The position numbers were made by a program, and so were the translations under genes. Shown here piece by piece: positions 26,707 to 35,217 of a stretch of 64,000 bases of DNA (positions are counted from its first letter, which is position 1; every line of letters starts with the position of its first letter). Source of the DNA: CAWCAL01 sp963695075 (GTDB lineage: Bacteria; Actinomycetota; Acidimicrobiia; Acidimicrobiales; CAWCAL01); the NCBI GenBank assembly GCA_963695075.1, contig CAVOFR010000001.1, positions 248,001-312,000 of the forward strand, written 5' to 3'. Under the pieces are notes generated by a model. That model worked only from the letters and a program-made list of their open reading frames with translations. It was not told where the DNA came from and ran no database searches.

Positions 26707-27570
26707 ATGGCCGGGCCAGAACAGGGATTTTCGGGGCTGACGAAGCGTGACCTCTTGGACATGTTCGGCGAGCCGAAGCGGGTGCTCCAACGGGTGCGCG
26801 GCGCGTCGTCCAAGGCGCCGTTCGCCAAGCGGCTCCTCTGGGACGCCGTGACCCGGCCGCATTTCGCATACGGCATGTACCACGGCGCCGACCAGGCCCG
26901 GGCGCTCGGCCTGGAGGCGATCAGCGTGCTCGAGTTCGGTGTCGCGGGCGGCAACGGCCTGGTCGCCATGGAGGGCCTGGCCGGCGAGATCACCGCCGAG
27001 CTGGGCGTCGAGATCCAGATCTACGGCTTCGATACCGGGTCGGGCATGCCCGAAGCGAAGGACTACCGGGACATGGCCTACGTGTGGCCTCCCGGCGCGT
27101 TCGAGATGGACGTTCCCGCGTTGGAGGCCCGGTTGACGGGAGCGAAGCTCGTCCTCGGCGATGTGGCCGACACGATTCCGACATTCGTCGCCGACTTCCG
27201 GCCGGCGCCGATCGCGTTCTGCTCGTTCGATCTCGACTACTACTCGTCGACGATGTCCGCATTCCGCCTCTTCGATCAGGACGCGACGGCGTTTCTGCCC
27301 CGCGTCTACTGCTACCTGGACGACGTGGTGGGCAACGACATCGAGATCCACAGCAAGTACACGGGCGAGCTGGCCGCCGTCGAGGACTTCAACCAGTCCC
27401 ACGAGACGCGGAAGATCTCGAAGATCCACGGGCTGCGCTGGAAGCGCCAGATCCCGGCCATCTGGAACGAGCAGATCTTCGCCTTCCAGGTGTTCGACCA
27501 TCCCCGGTTCGACGTGCACATACAGCCGTCGCGCGACGCCGAGTTCCAGCTCTCCGACGACGGTACCTGA
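26707..27570 (+). CDS. Class I SAM-dependent methyltransferase-like protein (TylF-like)
   Basis: A 287-residue protein. VLEFGVAGGNGLVAM is the SAM-binding loop, IYGFDTGSGMPEAKDYR corresponds to the GFDTFxGLPE motif of macrocin-O-methyltransferase-like proteins, and FCSFDLDYYSSTMSAF with YLDDVVGND supplies the acidic metal/base region. It probably O-methylates a sugar of the polysaccharide (inference from position). It starts at ATG 26707, divergent from the acyltransferase with ~124 bases between. Confidence 0.8.
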   Translation: MAGPEQGFSGLTKRDLLDMFGEPKRVLQRVRGASSKAPFAKRLLWDAVTRPHFAYGMYHGADQARALGLEAISVLEFGVAGGNGLVAMEGLAGEITAELGVEIQIYGFDTGSGMPEAKDYRDMAYVWPPGAFEMDVPALEARLTGAKLVLGDVADTIPTFVADFRPAPIAFCSFDLDYYSSTMSAFRLFDQDATAFLPRVYCYLDDVVGNDIEIHSKYTGELAAVEDFNQSHETRKISKIHGLRWKRQIPAIWNEQIFAFQVFDHPRFDVHIQPSRDAEFQLSDDGT

Positions 27571-27583
27571 CCCGATCGGGCCG

Positions 27584-29236
27584 TCAGCCGGTGTCGATCC
27601 GGGGTGCCACGGTCTCGCGCGCCCAGCGATAGTCGGCCTTGCCGGCCGGGCTCCGCGCTATGTGGTCGCTGAACACGATCTCCTTGGGGAGTTTGTACCG
27701 GGCGATGTGCCGTGCGGCCTCGGTCAGAAGGTCATCGGGCGACGCGGTGACGCCGTCGTAGAGTTGGACGACCGCGACGACCTCGCTGCCCCATCGCTCT
27801 GAGGGCCGGCCGCACACGACGACGTCATAGACCGCTTCGTGGGGCATGATCGCCTGCTCGACCTCTTCGGCGAAGATCTTCTCGCCGCCCGAGTTGATGG
27901 TGGCCGAATCCCGCCCGTGCAGCTCCATCGTCCCGTCGGCCAGGAGCCGCGCCCGATCTCCCGGTATGGCGTAGCGGCGGCCGTCGATCTCGATGAACGT
28001 GCGCTCCGACTTCGTCGCATCGCCGAGGTATCCCAGTGGGACCCGTCCCTCCTGGGCGAGCCATCCGAGCTCGTCGTGGCCGGGTTCGGCCGGAGCGCTG
28101 AGGTCGTCGGTGAGGACGGCCATCCCCGGTCCGGGATCGAAGGTGCCCGTGGTGGCCTCGGAACCGGGTGTGCTGAGCGAGCGGGCCTGGCTCCCCGTCT
28201 CCGACGCTCCGAGGCCGTCCATCAGCATCATGTTGGGGATCTGGGCCAGGAGGCGGTCCTTCAGCTGTGCGGTGAGCGCGGCGCCGCCGTTGACCAGCAC
28301 CATCAGGGACCCGACGTCGTACTCGCGGCGGTCGAGCTCGTCGGCCAGCGGTCGACCGAACGCGTCGCCCACGATCAGGAGGATGCTCACCTGCTCGCGG
28401 GCGACGGTGTCCCAGAGCTCGGCCGCATCCAGCGACCTGGTGTGCGGGGGCAGGACCACGGTGTTGCCCCCGGCGAAGGCGTTGAAGGCGAGCCAGTGAG
28501 CGGCGCCGTGCATGAAGGGCGGAGCGGGAAGAGCCCGGGCACCCCCGTTGCGGGCGGCATCGACGACGGTGTCGAGCGACGGCCATTCCTCCGCGGTGGC
28601 CAGGTCGCGACCTCCCAGGGCGGCCACGAAGATGTCGGCCTGTCGCCAGAGAACGCCTTTGGGCATCCCGGTCGTGCCGCCGGTGTAGAGGATGTAGAGA
28701 TCGTCGGGGTCGGGATGGACCGGCGGGTCGTCGCCCGAGGTGGCGGCGAGGGCGGACTCGTATTCGACCGCTCCCGGCAGGAGCTCGTGGCCCGAGTCGT
28801 CGGCGACCTGGAGCAGTACTCGGAGATCCTCGAGTTCGGGGAGTACCTCGGACAGGATCGGAGCGAACTCGGCGTGATAGACGATCGCTTCGGCTCGGGC
28901 GTCGCGCAGCAGGTACAGGAGTTCCTCGGCCACATAGCGGTAGTTGACGTTGAATGGCGCGACCCGTGCCTTGTAGGCGCCGAGCATCGCCTCGAGGTAC
29001 TCCGGACCGTTGTGGAGGTAGCAGCCGAGATGAGCCTGTCCGCTCTCGTGGCCCCGGCGCTCGGATCGCTCCGCTGACACGGTGAGGCCCTCGGCCAGCA
29101 GGTGATTCGCCAGCCGTGTCGACCGGTCCGCGACGACGCCATAGCTGCGTCGCATGGACCCCTGGACGACACAGTCGCGGTCGGGGACAGCATCGGCGAC
29201 GGCCGAGAACACCTGCGCCAGATTGAACTCCATCAT
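27584..29236 (-). CDS. Acyl-CoA synthetase (AMP-forming, ANL superfamily)
   Basis: A 550-residue adenylating enzyme. A3 motif YTGGTTGMPKGVLW, LMDGLGASETG (A5), GRDSATINSGGEKIFAEEVE (A8 hinge) and the C-terminal catalytic lysine block SPAGKADYRW (A10). The family makes acyl-CoA via an acyl-AMP intermediate; the chain specificity is unknown. GGAGG sits just before two tandem ATGs, at 29236 and 29233, of which the second has the better spacing. It ends 13 bases from the methyltransferase stop, convergently. Confidence 0.93.
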   Translation of the reverse strand: MMEFNLAQVFSAVADAVPDRDCVVQGSMRRSYGVVADRSTRLANHLLAEGLTVSAERSERRGHESGQAHLGCYLHNGPEYLEAMLGAYKARVAPFNVNYRYVAEELLYLLRDARAEAIVYHAEFAPILSEVLPELEDLRVLLQVADDSGHELLPGAVEYESALAATSGDDPPVHPDPDDLYILYTGGTTGMPKGVLWRQADIFVAALGGRDLATAEEWPSLDTVVDAARNGGARALPAPPFMHGAAHWLAFNAFAGGNTVVLPPHTRSLDAAELWDTVAREQVSILLIVGDAFGRPLADELDRREYDVGSLMVLVNGGAALTAQLKDRLLAQIPNMMLMDGLGASETGSQARSLSTPGSEATTGTFDPGPGMAVLTDDLSAPAEPGHDELGWLAQEGRVPLGYLGDATKSERTFIEIDGRRYAIPGDRARLLADGTMELHGRDSATINSGGEKIFAEEVEQAIMPHEAVYDVVVCGRPSERWGSEVVAVVQLYDGVTASPDDLLTEAARHIARYKLPKEIVFSDHIARSPAGKADYRWARETVAPRIDTG

Positions 29237-29606
29237 CACCTCCGGCTGGCGATCGTACGGTGATCGGTCCCGGCCGCGCAGATCGGGACCCAGGCGCAGC
29301 TGGGCGCCTGGCCGAGTCGTCCAACGGAGCGGGCGCGGTCTGGTCGCGGGAGCGACCACGCGCCCGGTTCCCCCGGCTGCCGAAATCTGGTCCCTCAGCG
29401 TCGGCCAGCGACGCCTACGGCCACCCGGTTCGACGCCGCACGGGTCGCCTCGGCCCCGTACAGGCGAACTGGCGGCCCAGGAGCCCAGCACTGGGTTCTG
29501 AAACCGCGAGTTGGTCCCGACGAGGCCGTGCGGGTCGGCTCGTCGGGCCGTTCACCGAACACGCACAAGCCGTCACATGCCGGCGAACCGCCGGCCGGGC
29601 CGTGCG
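29237..29606. other. Gene-poor stretch with hairpins
   Basis: No convincing gene in 370 bases. There is an inverted repeat CCAGGCGC/GCGCCTGG near 29290-29312 and a GGTCGC/GCGACC hairpin near 29340. GCCGGCG-AAC-CGCCGGC at 29579-29595 lies 11 bases beyond the stop of the minus-strand hydrolase and could act as its terminator, although no T-run follows. Upstream control of the acyl-CoA synthetase must also lie here. Confidence 0.5.
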
Positions 29607-31103
29607 CTAGCAGCGGCTGCCCTCGGCGGGGGTCGCGAGGTCGATCAGATACCCGTCGGCTACGTCCCTGACACAGCCACTCTGGCGGTACGAGAGATGG
29701 CCGGTGCCCTCGTGGGTCAACAGGACGGCCTTGGCCAACTCGTCGGCGATCTCGACGGCATTCTCATAGGGGGTGGCCTGGTCACCGGTGTTGCCGATGA
29801 CGAGAATCGCGGGCGCCTCGTCGGCCGAGACGTCGGTTCGTGGGCCGGTGGGTGGGGCCGGCCAGGCCCCGCACGGTGATATCTCGTTGGCGATCCCGGC
29901 GCCGAACCGGGAGTCGATTTCGGCGAGCCGATCCGCCATGGCGGCAAAGGCCCCGGGGGAGCTCGGCCCCTTCAGATCGACGCAGGTGGTGGCGAGGTAG
30001 GCCGGGAAGTTCACGAGCTGGTGATATCGGTCGGCCAGCGACCACAGAGGTCCTCCGTCGCCGTCCTCGGCGTGGGCGAGGGCCGAGTAGTAGTCGGACC
30101 ATGCGTCACCGGAATAGCCGTAGGCCGAATAGAAGCTCCCGGTGACGATGTCGGCCGGTCCGAGGTCGTCACCGTGTGGGGTCGGCAGCGGAGCGGAATC
30201 GGCCGCGGCCAGGACGCGCTCGACGCTGGCGTCGAGGTCGTCGACGGGGCAGTCGTCTCCGCAGGCCGCGGCCATGTCGTCGAAGGCGGCGATGAAGCCC
30301 CGGAGCTGGCCGCTGAGGAACTCCTCCATGTCCTGATCGGGATCCACGACACCGTCGAGCACCATGGCCCGGACCCGCTCGCCGAACCGGTCCGCGTAGC
30401 GCAGGCCGAGGTACGTGCCGTACGAGAAGCCGATGTACGAGATGGATTCTTCGCCGAGAGCACGGCGGAGTGCGTCCATGTCGCCGACGGTCGACTCGGT
30501 GTCGACGTGGGCCAGGATGTCACCGTGCTGCTGTTCGCATTGATCGGCGATGGCGGCGGCGGCGCGGTCGAGCTCGGCTTGCTCGGTGCTGTCGTCGGGG
30601 CTCGAGTCGAGTTGCCAGAGTGCCTCGAACGGTTCTGCGCAGGTCAGGAGGGTGCTGCCTCCGGTGCCCCTGGGATCCCAGGTGATCAGGTCGAACCGCT
30701 CCCGTACCTGGTCGGAGAGGAGCGAGCCGGTCGCATAGTCCGTTCCCGGTGCCCCGGGGCCCCCCGGGTTGAGGAGAAGGATCCCGATCCGGTCGCCGGT
30801 CGCGGCCCGCCGGGTGACGGGGATATCGGTGGTGGGGCCGTTCGGGTCGTCGTAGTCGAGCGGAACGGTGAGGGTGGCGCAATCGACACCCCCGCAGTCG
30901 GACCATTCCGAGAGCGACGCCGGTGGATCTACCCGTCCTGGTCCAGCGGGGGTCTCGACGGCAGTTGTCGGCGACGCCGTGGTGGGGGACGAGACCGATG
31001 GCGCTTCGGACGTGCTCGTCCCTGCAGACACGGACGGCTCGCCGTCGTCGGAGCAGGCCGCGGCGACGAGCGCGACCGCCAGCAGGGCGACGAGGAGCTT
31101 CAT
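29607..31103 (-). CDS. Secreted alpha/beta-hydrolase lipoprotein (tripeptidyl aminopeptidase-like, S33)
   Basis: A 498-residue exported protein. The N-terminus is a lipoprotein signal (LLVALLAVALVAAAC, lipobox VAAAC), then a Ser/Thr/Pro-rich linker. The hydrolase domain has oxyanion LLLNPGGPGAPG, WDPRGTGGS, nucleophile GFSYGTYLG, acid GNTGDQATPYE and base EGTGHLSY, in the arrangement of actinobacterial S33 tripeptidyl aminopeptidases (SlpD/TAP-like). Several Cys residues suggest extracellular disulfides. It may trim peptides outside the cell; substrate unproven. Confidence 0.9.
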   Translation of the reverse strand: MKLLVALLAVALVAAACSDDGEPSVSAGTSTSEAPSVSSPTTASPTTAVETPAGPGRVDPPASLSEWSDCGGVDCATLTVPLDYDDPNGPTTDIPVTRRAATGDRIGILLLNPGGPGAPGTDYATGSLLSDQVRERFDLITWDPRGTGGSTLLTCAEPFEALWQLDSSPDDSTEQAELDRAAAAIADQCEQQHGDILAHVDTESTVGDMDALRRALGEESISYIGFSYGTYLGLRYADRFGERVRAMVLDGVVDPDQDMEEFLSGQLRGFIAAFDDMAAACGDDCPVDDLDASVERVLAAADSAPLPTPHGDDLGPADIVTGSFYSAYGYSGDAWSDYYSALAHAEDGDGGPLWSLADRYHQLVNFPAYLATTCVDLKGPSSPGAFAAMADRLAEIDSRFGAGIANEISPCGAWPAPPTGPRTDVSADEAPAILVIGNTGDQATPYENAVEIADELAKAVLLTHEGTGHLSYRQSGCVRDVADGYLIDLATPAEGSRC

Positions 31104-31148
31104 GACGAGGAGCGTAGAGGCGGCCCGGCAGGGATGGGCCGCAGCAAC

Positions 31149-31607
31149 CTACGGGAAGTACAGGGTCACCGTCTCGGCCACGCAGGAGGGTTTGTCGGCG
31201 CCCTCGACCTCGATCACCGATCGCATCACGACCTGGACGGATCCGTCCGCTCGGTCCAGGACCGAGACGAGCTCGAGGCCGAGCCGCAGCTTCGATCCGA
31301 CCGGCACGGGGGAGGGGAACCGCACCTTTTCGGTGCCATAGTTGACTGCCATGGAGACACCCGAGACCCGCACCACCTGCGGTGACAGCATCGGCCCGAG
31401 CGAGAGGGTCAGGTAACCATGGGCGATGGGGCCACCGAACGGGCCGTCCTTGGCTCTTTCGGGGTCGACGTGGATCCACTGGTGGTCACCGGTGGCGTCG
31501 GCGAACCGGTTCACCCGGTCCTGTGTGATCTCGAGCCAGTCGCTGTGGCCGAGATGCTTGCCCACCATCGCCTTGAGGCCGTCGATACCGTCGATCGTCG
31601 TCGTCAT
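31149..31607 (-). CDS. MaoC-like (R)-specific enoyl-CoA hydratase
   Basis: A 152-residue hotdog-fold protein with the hydratase-2 motif FADATGDHQWIHVDPERAKDGPFGGPIAHGYLTLSL, containing the catalytic Asp/His pair. It hydrates trans-2-enoyl-CoA. Length and N-terminus (WLEITQDRVNRFA) match single-domain actinobacterial MaoC proteins. It lies downstream of the small membrane protein gene on the same strand, and the hydrolase gene follows it. Confidence 0.93.
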   Translation of the reverse strand: MTTTIDGIDGLKAMVGKHLGHSDWLEITQDRVNRFADATGDHQWIHVDPERAKDGPFGGPIAHGYLTLSLGPMLSPQVVRVSGVSMAVNYGTEKVRFPSPVPVGSKLRLGLELVSVLDRADGSVQVVMRSVIEVEGADKPSCVAETVTLYFP

Positions 31608-31628
31608 TCGGCCATGGTAGAGGAGCCG

Positions 31629-31991
31629 CTATCTGAACCAGATCTTGGCGTAGCTGCGGCTCATCGGGTGCACGAGCGCGACGAACTGGGCGATGGGAAA
31701 CACCAGGCTGATGATCAGCTGGAGATTGAGACCGAAGTCGAAGATGAGCAGGACCGGCAGCAGACCGAAGGCCGAGGCGACGATGCCCGCCCAATACCAC
31801 GGCTTCTTCTCGTTGGCGATCCCCCACGCCGAGGCCGCGTAGATGGCGGCGATGGCGATCGCGATGAGCGCTCCGGTCCCGCTTGCGCCCAGGGCGCGCA
31901 GGGCACCGAAGAACGCATCGAAGTACAGGAGGAAGACGCCGATCTGAAGCGTCTGCGGTTGCGAAGGGTTGGTCCATTTCGTGGCTGCCAT
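31629..31991 (-). CDS. Small four-helix membrane protein of unknown function
   Basis: A 120-residue protein with about four TM segments (roughly residues 18-36, 42-58, 65-84, 88-107), including IGVFLLYFDAFFGAL and LLPVLLIFDFGLNLQLIISLVF. I do not recognise the family. Its ATG complement (31989-31991) shares the palindrome CATG with the ATG of the divergent nucleotidyltransferase at 31990-31992. It is probably co-transcribed with maoC. Confidence 0.7.
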   Translation of the reverse strand: MAATKWTNPSQPQTLQIGVFLLYFDAFFGALRALGASGTGALIAIAIAAIYAASAWGIANEKKPWYWAGIVASAFGLLPVLLIFDFGLNLQLIISLVFPIAQFVALVHPMSRSYAKIWFR

Positions 31992-32736
31992 GGGTGACAG
32001 TCTGGCAGCCCTGGTGCTGGCCGCGGGTACTGGCTCGCGGCTGAGTCCACTCAGTCTCGAGAGACCGAAGCCGCTGTGCCCGGTCGCCGATCGCGCGATG
32101 ATCGATCACGCCATCGACCGAGTCGAAGCGGTGACCGGGGCAGTGGCGGTCAACGTGCACCACGGTCGACATCGGCTCGAGGACCATCTCGGTGATCGGG
32201 TCCACATCTCGGTCGAGGAACAGCCCGGTCTGGGCACGTCGGGCGCTCTGGTCGAGCTGGCGTCATGGCTCGATGACCGGCCGGTACTGGTGACGAACGC
32301 CGACACTCTCACCGACGGGGACATCTCGGGTGTCATCGAAGCTTGGGACCGTGAACGGGTCGCGGTGATCCTGCACGAGGAGACCGAGCTCGGCCCCCGC
32401 AGCCGCATCGTGGCAAGCCTGCTTCCCCCTGGGGCCAGGCGGTCCCTTCCGGCCGGACCCGCCGGCTTGTACGAGACGTGCTGGCGGCCGGCGCAAGAGG
32501 ACGATCGGCTCCAGGTGCTGTCGCTGAGCGGCCGGTTCCACGACTGCGGGACCCCTGCCCGGTATCTGGCCGCCAACCTCGACTGGTCGGGAGGCGAATC
32601 GGTCGTGGCCGCCGACACCGAGATCTCCGGTCAGGTGGTCCGTTCGGTCGTCTGGCCCGGGGCGGTGGTATCCGCCGGCGAGGTGCTGGTGGATGCGATC
32701 CGTACCGGTTCGGGCCGAACCGTGCTCGTCCGCTGA
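31990..32736 (+). CDS. Nucleotidyltransferase (sugar-1-phosphate nucleotidylyltransferase-like, MobA-like fold)
   Basis: A 248-residue protein with the NTP-transferase signature ALVLAAGTGSRLSPLSLERPKPLCPVADRAMIDHA, then VLVTNADTLTDGD (metal Asp) and a late FHDCGTPARYLAANLDW, typical of GlmU/RmlA/mannose-1-phosphate guanylyltransferase-like enzymes. Only a short C-terminal hexapeptide-like tail is present. The sugar is unknown; a role in supplying activated sugar is possible. Its 3' end overlaps the convergent rlmN gene by 106 bases. Confidence 0.85.
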   Translation: MGDSLAALVLAAGTGSRLSPLSLERPKPLCPVADRAMIDHAIDRVEAVTGAVAVNVHHGRHRLEDHLGDRVHISVEEQPGLGTSGALVELASWLDDRPVLVTNADTLTDGDISGVIEAWDRERVAVILHEETELGPRSRIVASLLPPGARRSLPAGPAGLYETCWRPAQEDDRLQVLSLSGRFHDCGTPARYLAANLDWSGGESVVAADTEISGQVVRSVVWPGAVVSAGEVLVDAIRTGSGRTVLVR

Positions 32737-33734
32737 CGAAGCTGGCCGCACGCGGCGTCGATCTGGTCGCCCCGGTTGGCTCTTACGGTCACCGTGACGC
32801 CGGCCGCGCCGAGTTCCGACCGGAACCGGTCGATGCTGGAGCGGGCCGAGGCGGCGGCAGGCATCCCGTCGGTCGCGTTCAATGGGATGAGATTCACGTG
32901 GGCCTTGAGGGGAACCGCCAGCGCGGCCAGCTCTCGGGCGTCGGCCACCGAGTCGTTGAGGCCGGCGATCATGGCCCACTCGAACGAGACGCGACGGCCG
33001 GTGGCGTCTACCCACCGCGCACAGGCATCCATCAACCGGGCGAGCGGATAGCGGCGATTCACCGGCACGAGCTCGTTGCGCAGCCGGTCGTTCGCCGCGT
33101 GGATGGAGACCGCCAGGGTGATCGGGAGCCCCTCCTGCGCCAATCGGTCGATTCCCGGGACGATACCGACGGTGGAGACCGTAAGGTGGCGGGCCGACAG
33201 GCCGAGGTCTTCCCGAAACCGCACCAGCGCGGCCCGCGAGGGCTCGTAGTTGGCAAGCGGTTCGCCCATTCCCATCAGGACCACGTTGGAGAGGCGGCGC
33301 GGTCGGGCGGCCCTGGCGGCCCGCACGACCTGTTCGACGATCTCGCCGGTGTCGAGGTGGCGTTCGAACCCGGCCTGGCCCGTCGCGCAGAATCCGCAGG
33401 CCATGGCACAGCCCACCTGTGTGCTTATGCACACCGTGGTCCGATCGTCGTAGTCCATCAGGACGGTCTCGATGTGGTGGTCGTCGCAGAGGCGCCACAG
33501 CCACTTGGTCGTCCTGCCCCGGTCTGCTGTCTGCTCGGCCGCGAGCGTGAGGGCGGTCGGGAACCGCAGGTCCAGGTCGTCGCGAAGGCTGGAGGGAAGG
33601 GGAGCGATGTCGGGGATCTCCCGCAGCTCGGTGTAGAGCCCCCGCCACAGCTGGTCGAGGCGATAACCCGGCTCGCCGTCGAGAACGGCGGCGAAGTCGC
33701 CGCGGTCGGCCGCGTAGAGCGAGACCGGGTTCAT
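32631..33734 (-). CDS. rlmN: Dual-specificity 23S rRNA/tRNA adenine-C2 methyltransferase
   Basis: A 367-residue radical SAM enzyme. The cluster motif is CAMACGFCATGQAGF, with the conserved downstream MGMGEPLANY, STVGIVPGIDRLA and VNRRYPL blocks and the C-terminal ANRGDQIDAACGQLR, whose Cys is the methyl-carrying residue. The last ~33 residues after GQLRQR are unusual and antisense to the nucleotidyltransferase 3' end. It begins in the mshD stop codon (ATGA), so mshD-rlmN are translationally coupled. Confidence 0.95.
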   Translation of the reverse strand: MNPVSLYAADRGDFAAVLDGEPGYRLDQLWRGLYTELREIPDIAPLPSSLRDDLDLRFPTALTLAAEQTADRGRTTKWLWRLCDDHHIETVLMDYDDRTTVCISTQVGCAMACGFCATGQAGFERHLDTGEIVEQVVRAARAARPRRLSNVVLMGMGEPLANYEPSRAALVRFREDLGLSARHLTVSTVGIVPGIDRLAQEGLPITLAVSIHAANDRLRNELVPVNRRYPLARLMDACARWVDATGRRVSFEWAMIAGLNDSVADARELAALAVPLKAHVNLIPLNATDGMPAAASARSSIDRFRSELGAAGVTVTVRANRGDQIDAACGQLRQRTSTVRPEPVRIASTSTSPADTTAPGQTTERTT

Positions 33735-34483
33735 GGCCCGGTTGCGACCGTGTAGGCCCGTTGAATGTGATGGAGGGTGAATCCGATCCTCCGGTAGGCG
33801 GCGAGTGCCGTGGTGTTGTCCGACTCGACGTAGAGGCCGCCGATCACGGCGCCCGCTCGATGGAGGTGATCGAGGCCGGCGAGAGTGAGCTCGCGCCCGA
33901 GGCCCGCTCCGGCGAAGTCGGGGTCGACCGCGATGACGAAGATCTCGCCGAGAAGCGGATCGTGGTCTCGGTGGACCTTTGTCCAGCAGAAGCCGGCGAG
34001 CCGCCCCTCCCGTTCGTGGAGCAGGAAGCCGGCGGGATCGAACCACGACTCGGCGGTGATGGCGGCCAGTCGCACCGGGGTCATGTCCGACTGCTCGGGG
34101 TGCCAGGCGAACGCCCGGTTGTTGAGGGCGATCCAACGGTCGGTGTCAGCCGGTGTGAACGGCCGGGTGACCAGACTCGGGTCGGGGGCCGGTGCCGGCA
34201 GGGAGATCCGGAGATGGAGCAGGTCACGACTCGGGTCGAGCCCGGCGACCCGGGCGGTGTCGTCGGCCGCTTCGGACGCAGGGGAGGTCCACCACCGCAC
34301 GCTGGTGGCCCCCATCTCGGTCGCAGTGGCGACGCCGAGGCGGAGCGATTCGGCGGCATCTGGCCCGAGGTCGACTCCCTCGGGGAGCTCCAGATCGGCG
34401 ATGGCGGGCTGGTCGAAACGGATCGACGCAGCGGGGGTGGACTCCACGGGCCGAGCGTACCGATTCCGGGTAGCGTCACTCAC
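33731..34483 (-). CDS. mshD: Mycothiol synthase
   Basis: A 250-residue protein with two GNAT-like halves. The C-terminal half is diagnostic: RPFTPADTDRWIALNNRAFAWHPEQSDMT, SWFDPAGFLLHEREGRLAGFCWTKVH, EIFVIAVDPDFAGAGLGRELTLAGLDHL and LYVESDNTTALAAYRRIGF. It acetylates Cys-GlcN-Ins to complete mycothiol, the actinobacterial thiol. The N-terminal GNAT half is shorter than usual. GTG 34483 lies two bases from the divergent nth ATG; a later start is possible. Confidence 0.92.
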   Translation of the reverse strand: MSDATRNRYARPVESTPAASIRFDQPAIADLELPEGVDLGPDAAESLRLGVATATEMGATSVRWWTSPASEAADDTARVAGLDPSRDLLHLRISLPAPAPDPSLVTRPFTPADTDRWIALNNRAFAWHPEQSDMTPVRLAAITAESWFDPAGFLLHEREGRLAGFCWTKVHRDHDPLLGEIFVIAVDPDFAGAGLGRELTLAGLDHLHRAGAVIGGLYVESDNTTALAAYRRIGFTLHHIQRAYTVATGP

Positions 34484-34485
34484 CC

Positions 34486-35130
34486 ATGGCCCGACCTCGT
34501 TCCTCTCGCGGCCGAGCCCGTCTGACGCACGCTCGATTGGCCGAGGAGTATCCCGACGCCACATGCGAGCTCGATCACGACTCACCGTTCCAGCTTCTCG
34601 TGGCCACGATCCTGTCGGCCCAGTGCACCGACGAGCGGGTCAACCTGGTCACGCCCGAACTGTTCAGGCGATACCCGAGTCCAGAGGACCTGGCTGAGGC
34701 CGACCCCGTAGAGGTCGAACGCCTCGTCCACTCGACCGGGTTCTTCTCCCAGAAGACGAAGAACCTGATCGGTATGGCGGGCCGCCTGGTGGACCAGTTC
34801 GACGGAGAGGTTCCGGGGCGGATGGCCGATCTCACCTCGCTGCCCGGTGTCGGTCGCAAGACGGCCAACGTGGTCCGCAGCGTCGCTCTCGGTCTGCCGG
34901 GCCTGGCGGTGGACACACATGTGGGTCGGCTGGCGCGGCGGCTGGGACTCACCGACGAGTTCGATCCGGTGAAGGTCGAGGTCGAGCTCAACCCGATGGT
35001 GCCCGCGGCCGAGCGGGGTGAGTTCTCCCTGCGGCTGATCCTGCACGGGCGAAGGGTCTGCGCGGCGCGCAAGCCGGCCTGCGACCGATGCCCGCTCGCC
35101 GGCTTCTGTCCGTCGGCCGGGATGGTCTGA
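34486..35130 (+). CDS. nth: Endonuclease III (DNA glycosylase/AP lyase)
   Basis: A 214-residue base-excision repair enzyme. HhH-GPD core with LPGVGRKTANVV, the catalytic Lys/Asp region (DTHVGRLARRLGL) and the C-terminal 4Fe-4S cluster loop C-x6-C-x2-C-x5-C (CAARKPACDRCPLAGFC). It acts on oxidised pyrimidines and abasic sites. Start ATG 34486. It is divergent from mshD with almost no gap. Confidence 0.96.
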   Translation: MARPRSSRGRARLTHARLAEEYPDATCELDHDSPFQLLVATILSAQCTDERVNLVTPELFRRYPSPEDLAEADPVEVERLVHSTGFFSQKTKNLIGMAGRLVDQFDGEVPGRMADLTSLPGVGRKTANVVRSVALGLPGLAVDTHVGRLARRLGLTDEFDPVKVEVELNPMVPAAERGEFSLRLILHGRRVCAARKPACDRCPLAGFCPSAGMV

Positions 35131-35217
35131 GCCTCGAGATCCCGGCCGTCATGGAACTGTAACAATGCGGGAGATCCAGTCGTAGGGTGGCCATTCGAAC
35201 CACGGTCGGTGTGATTC

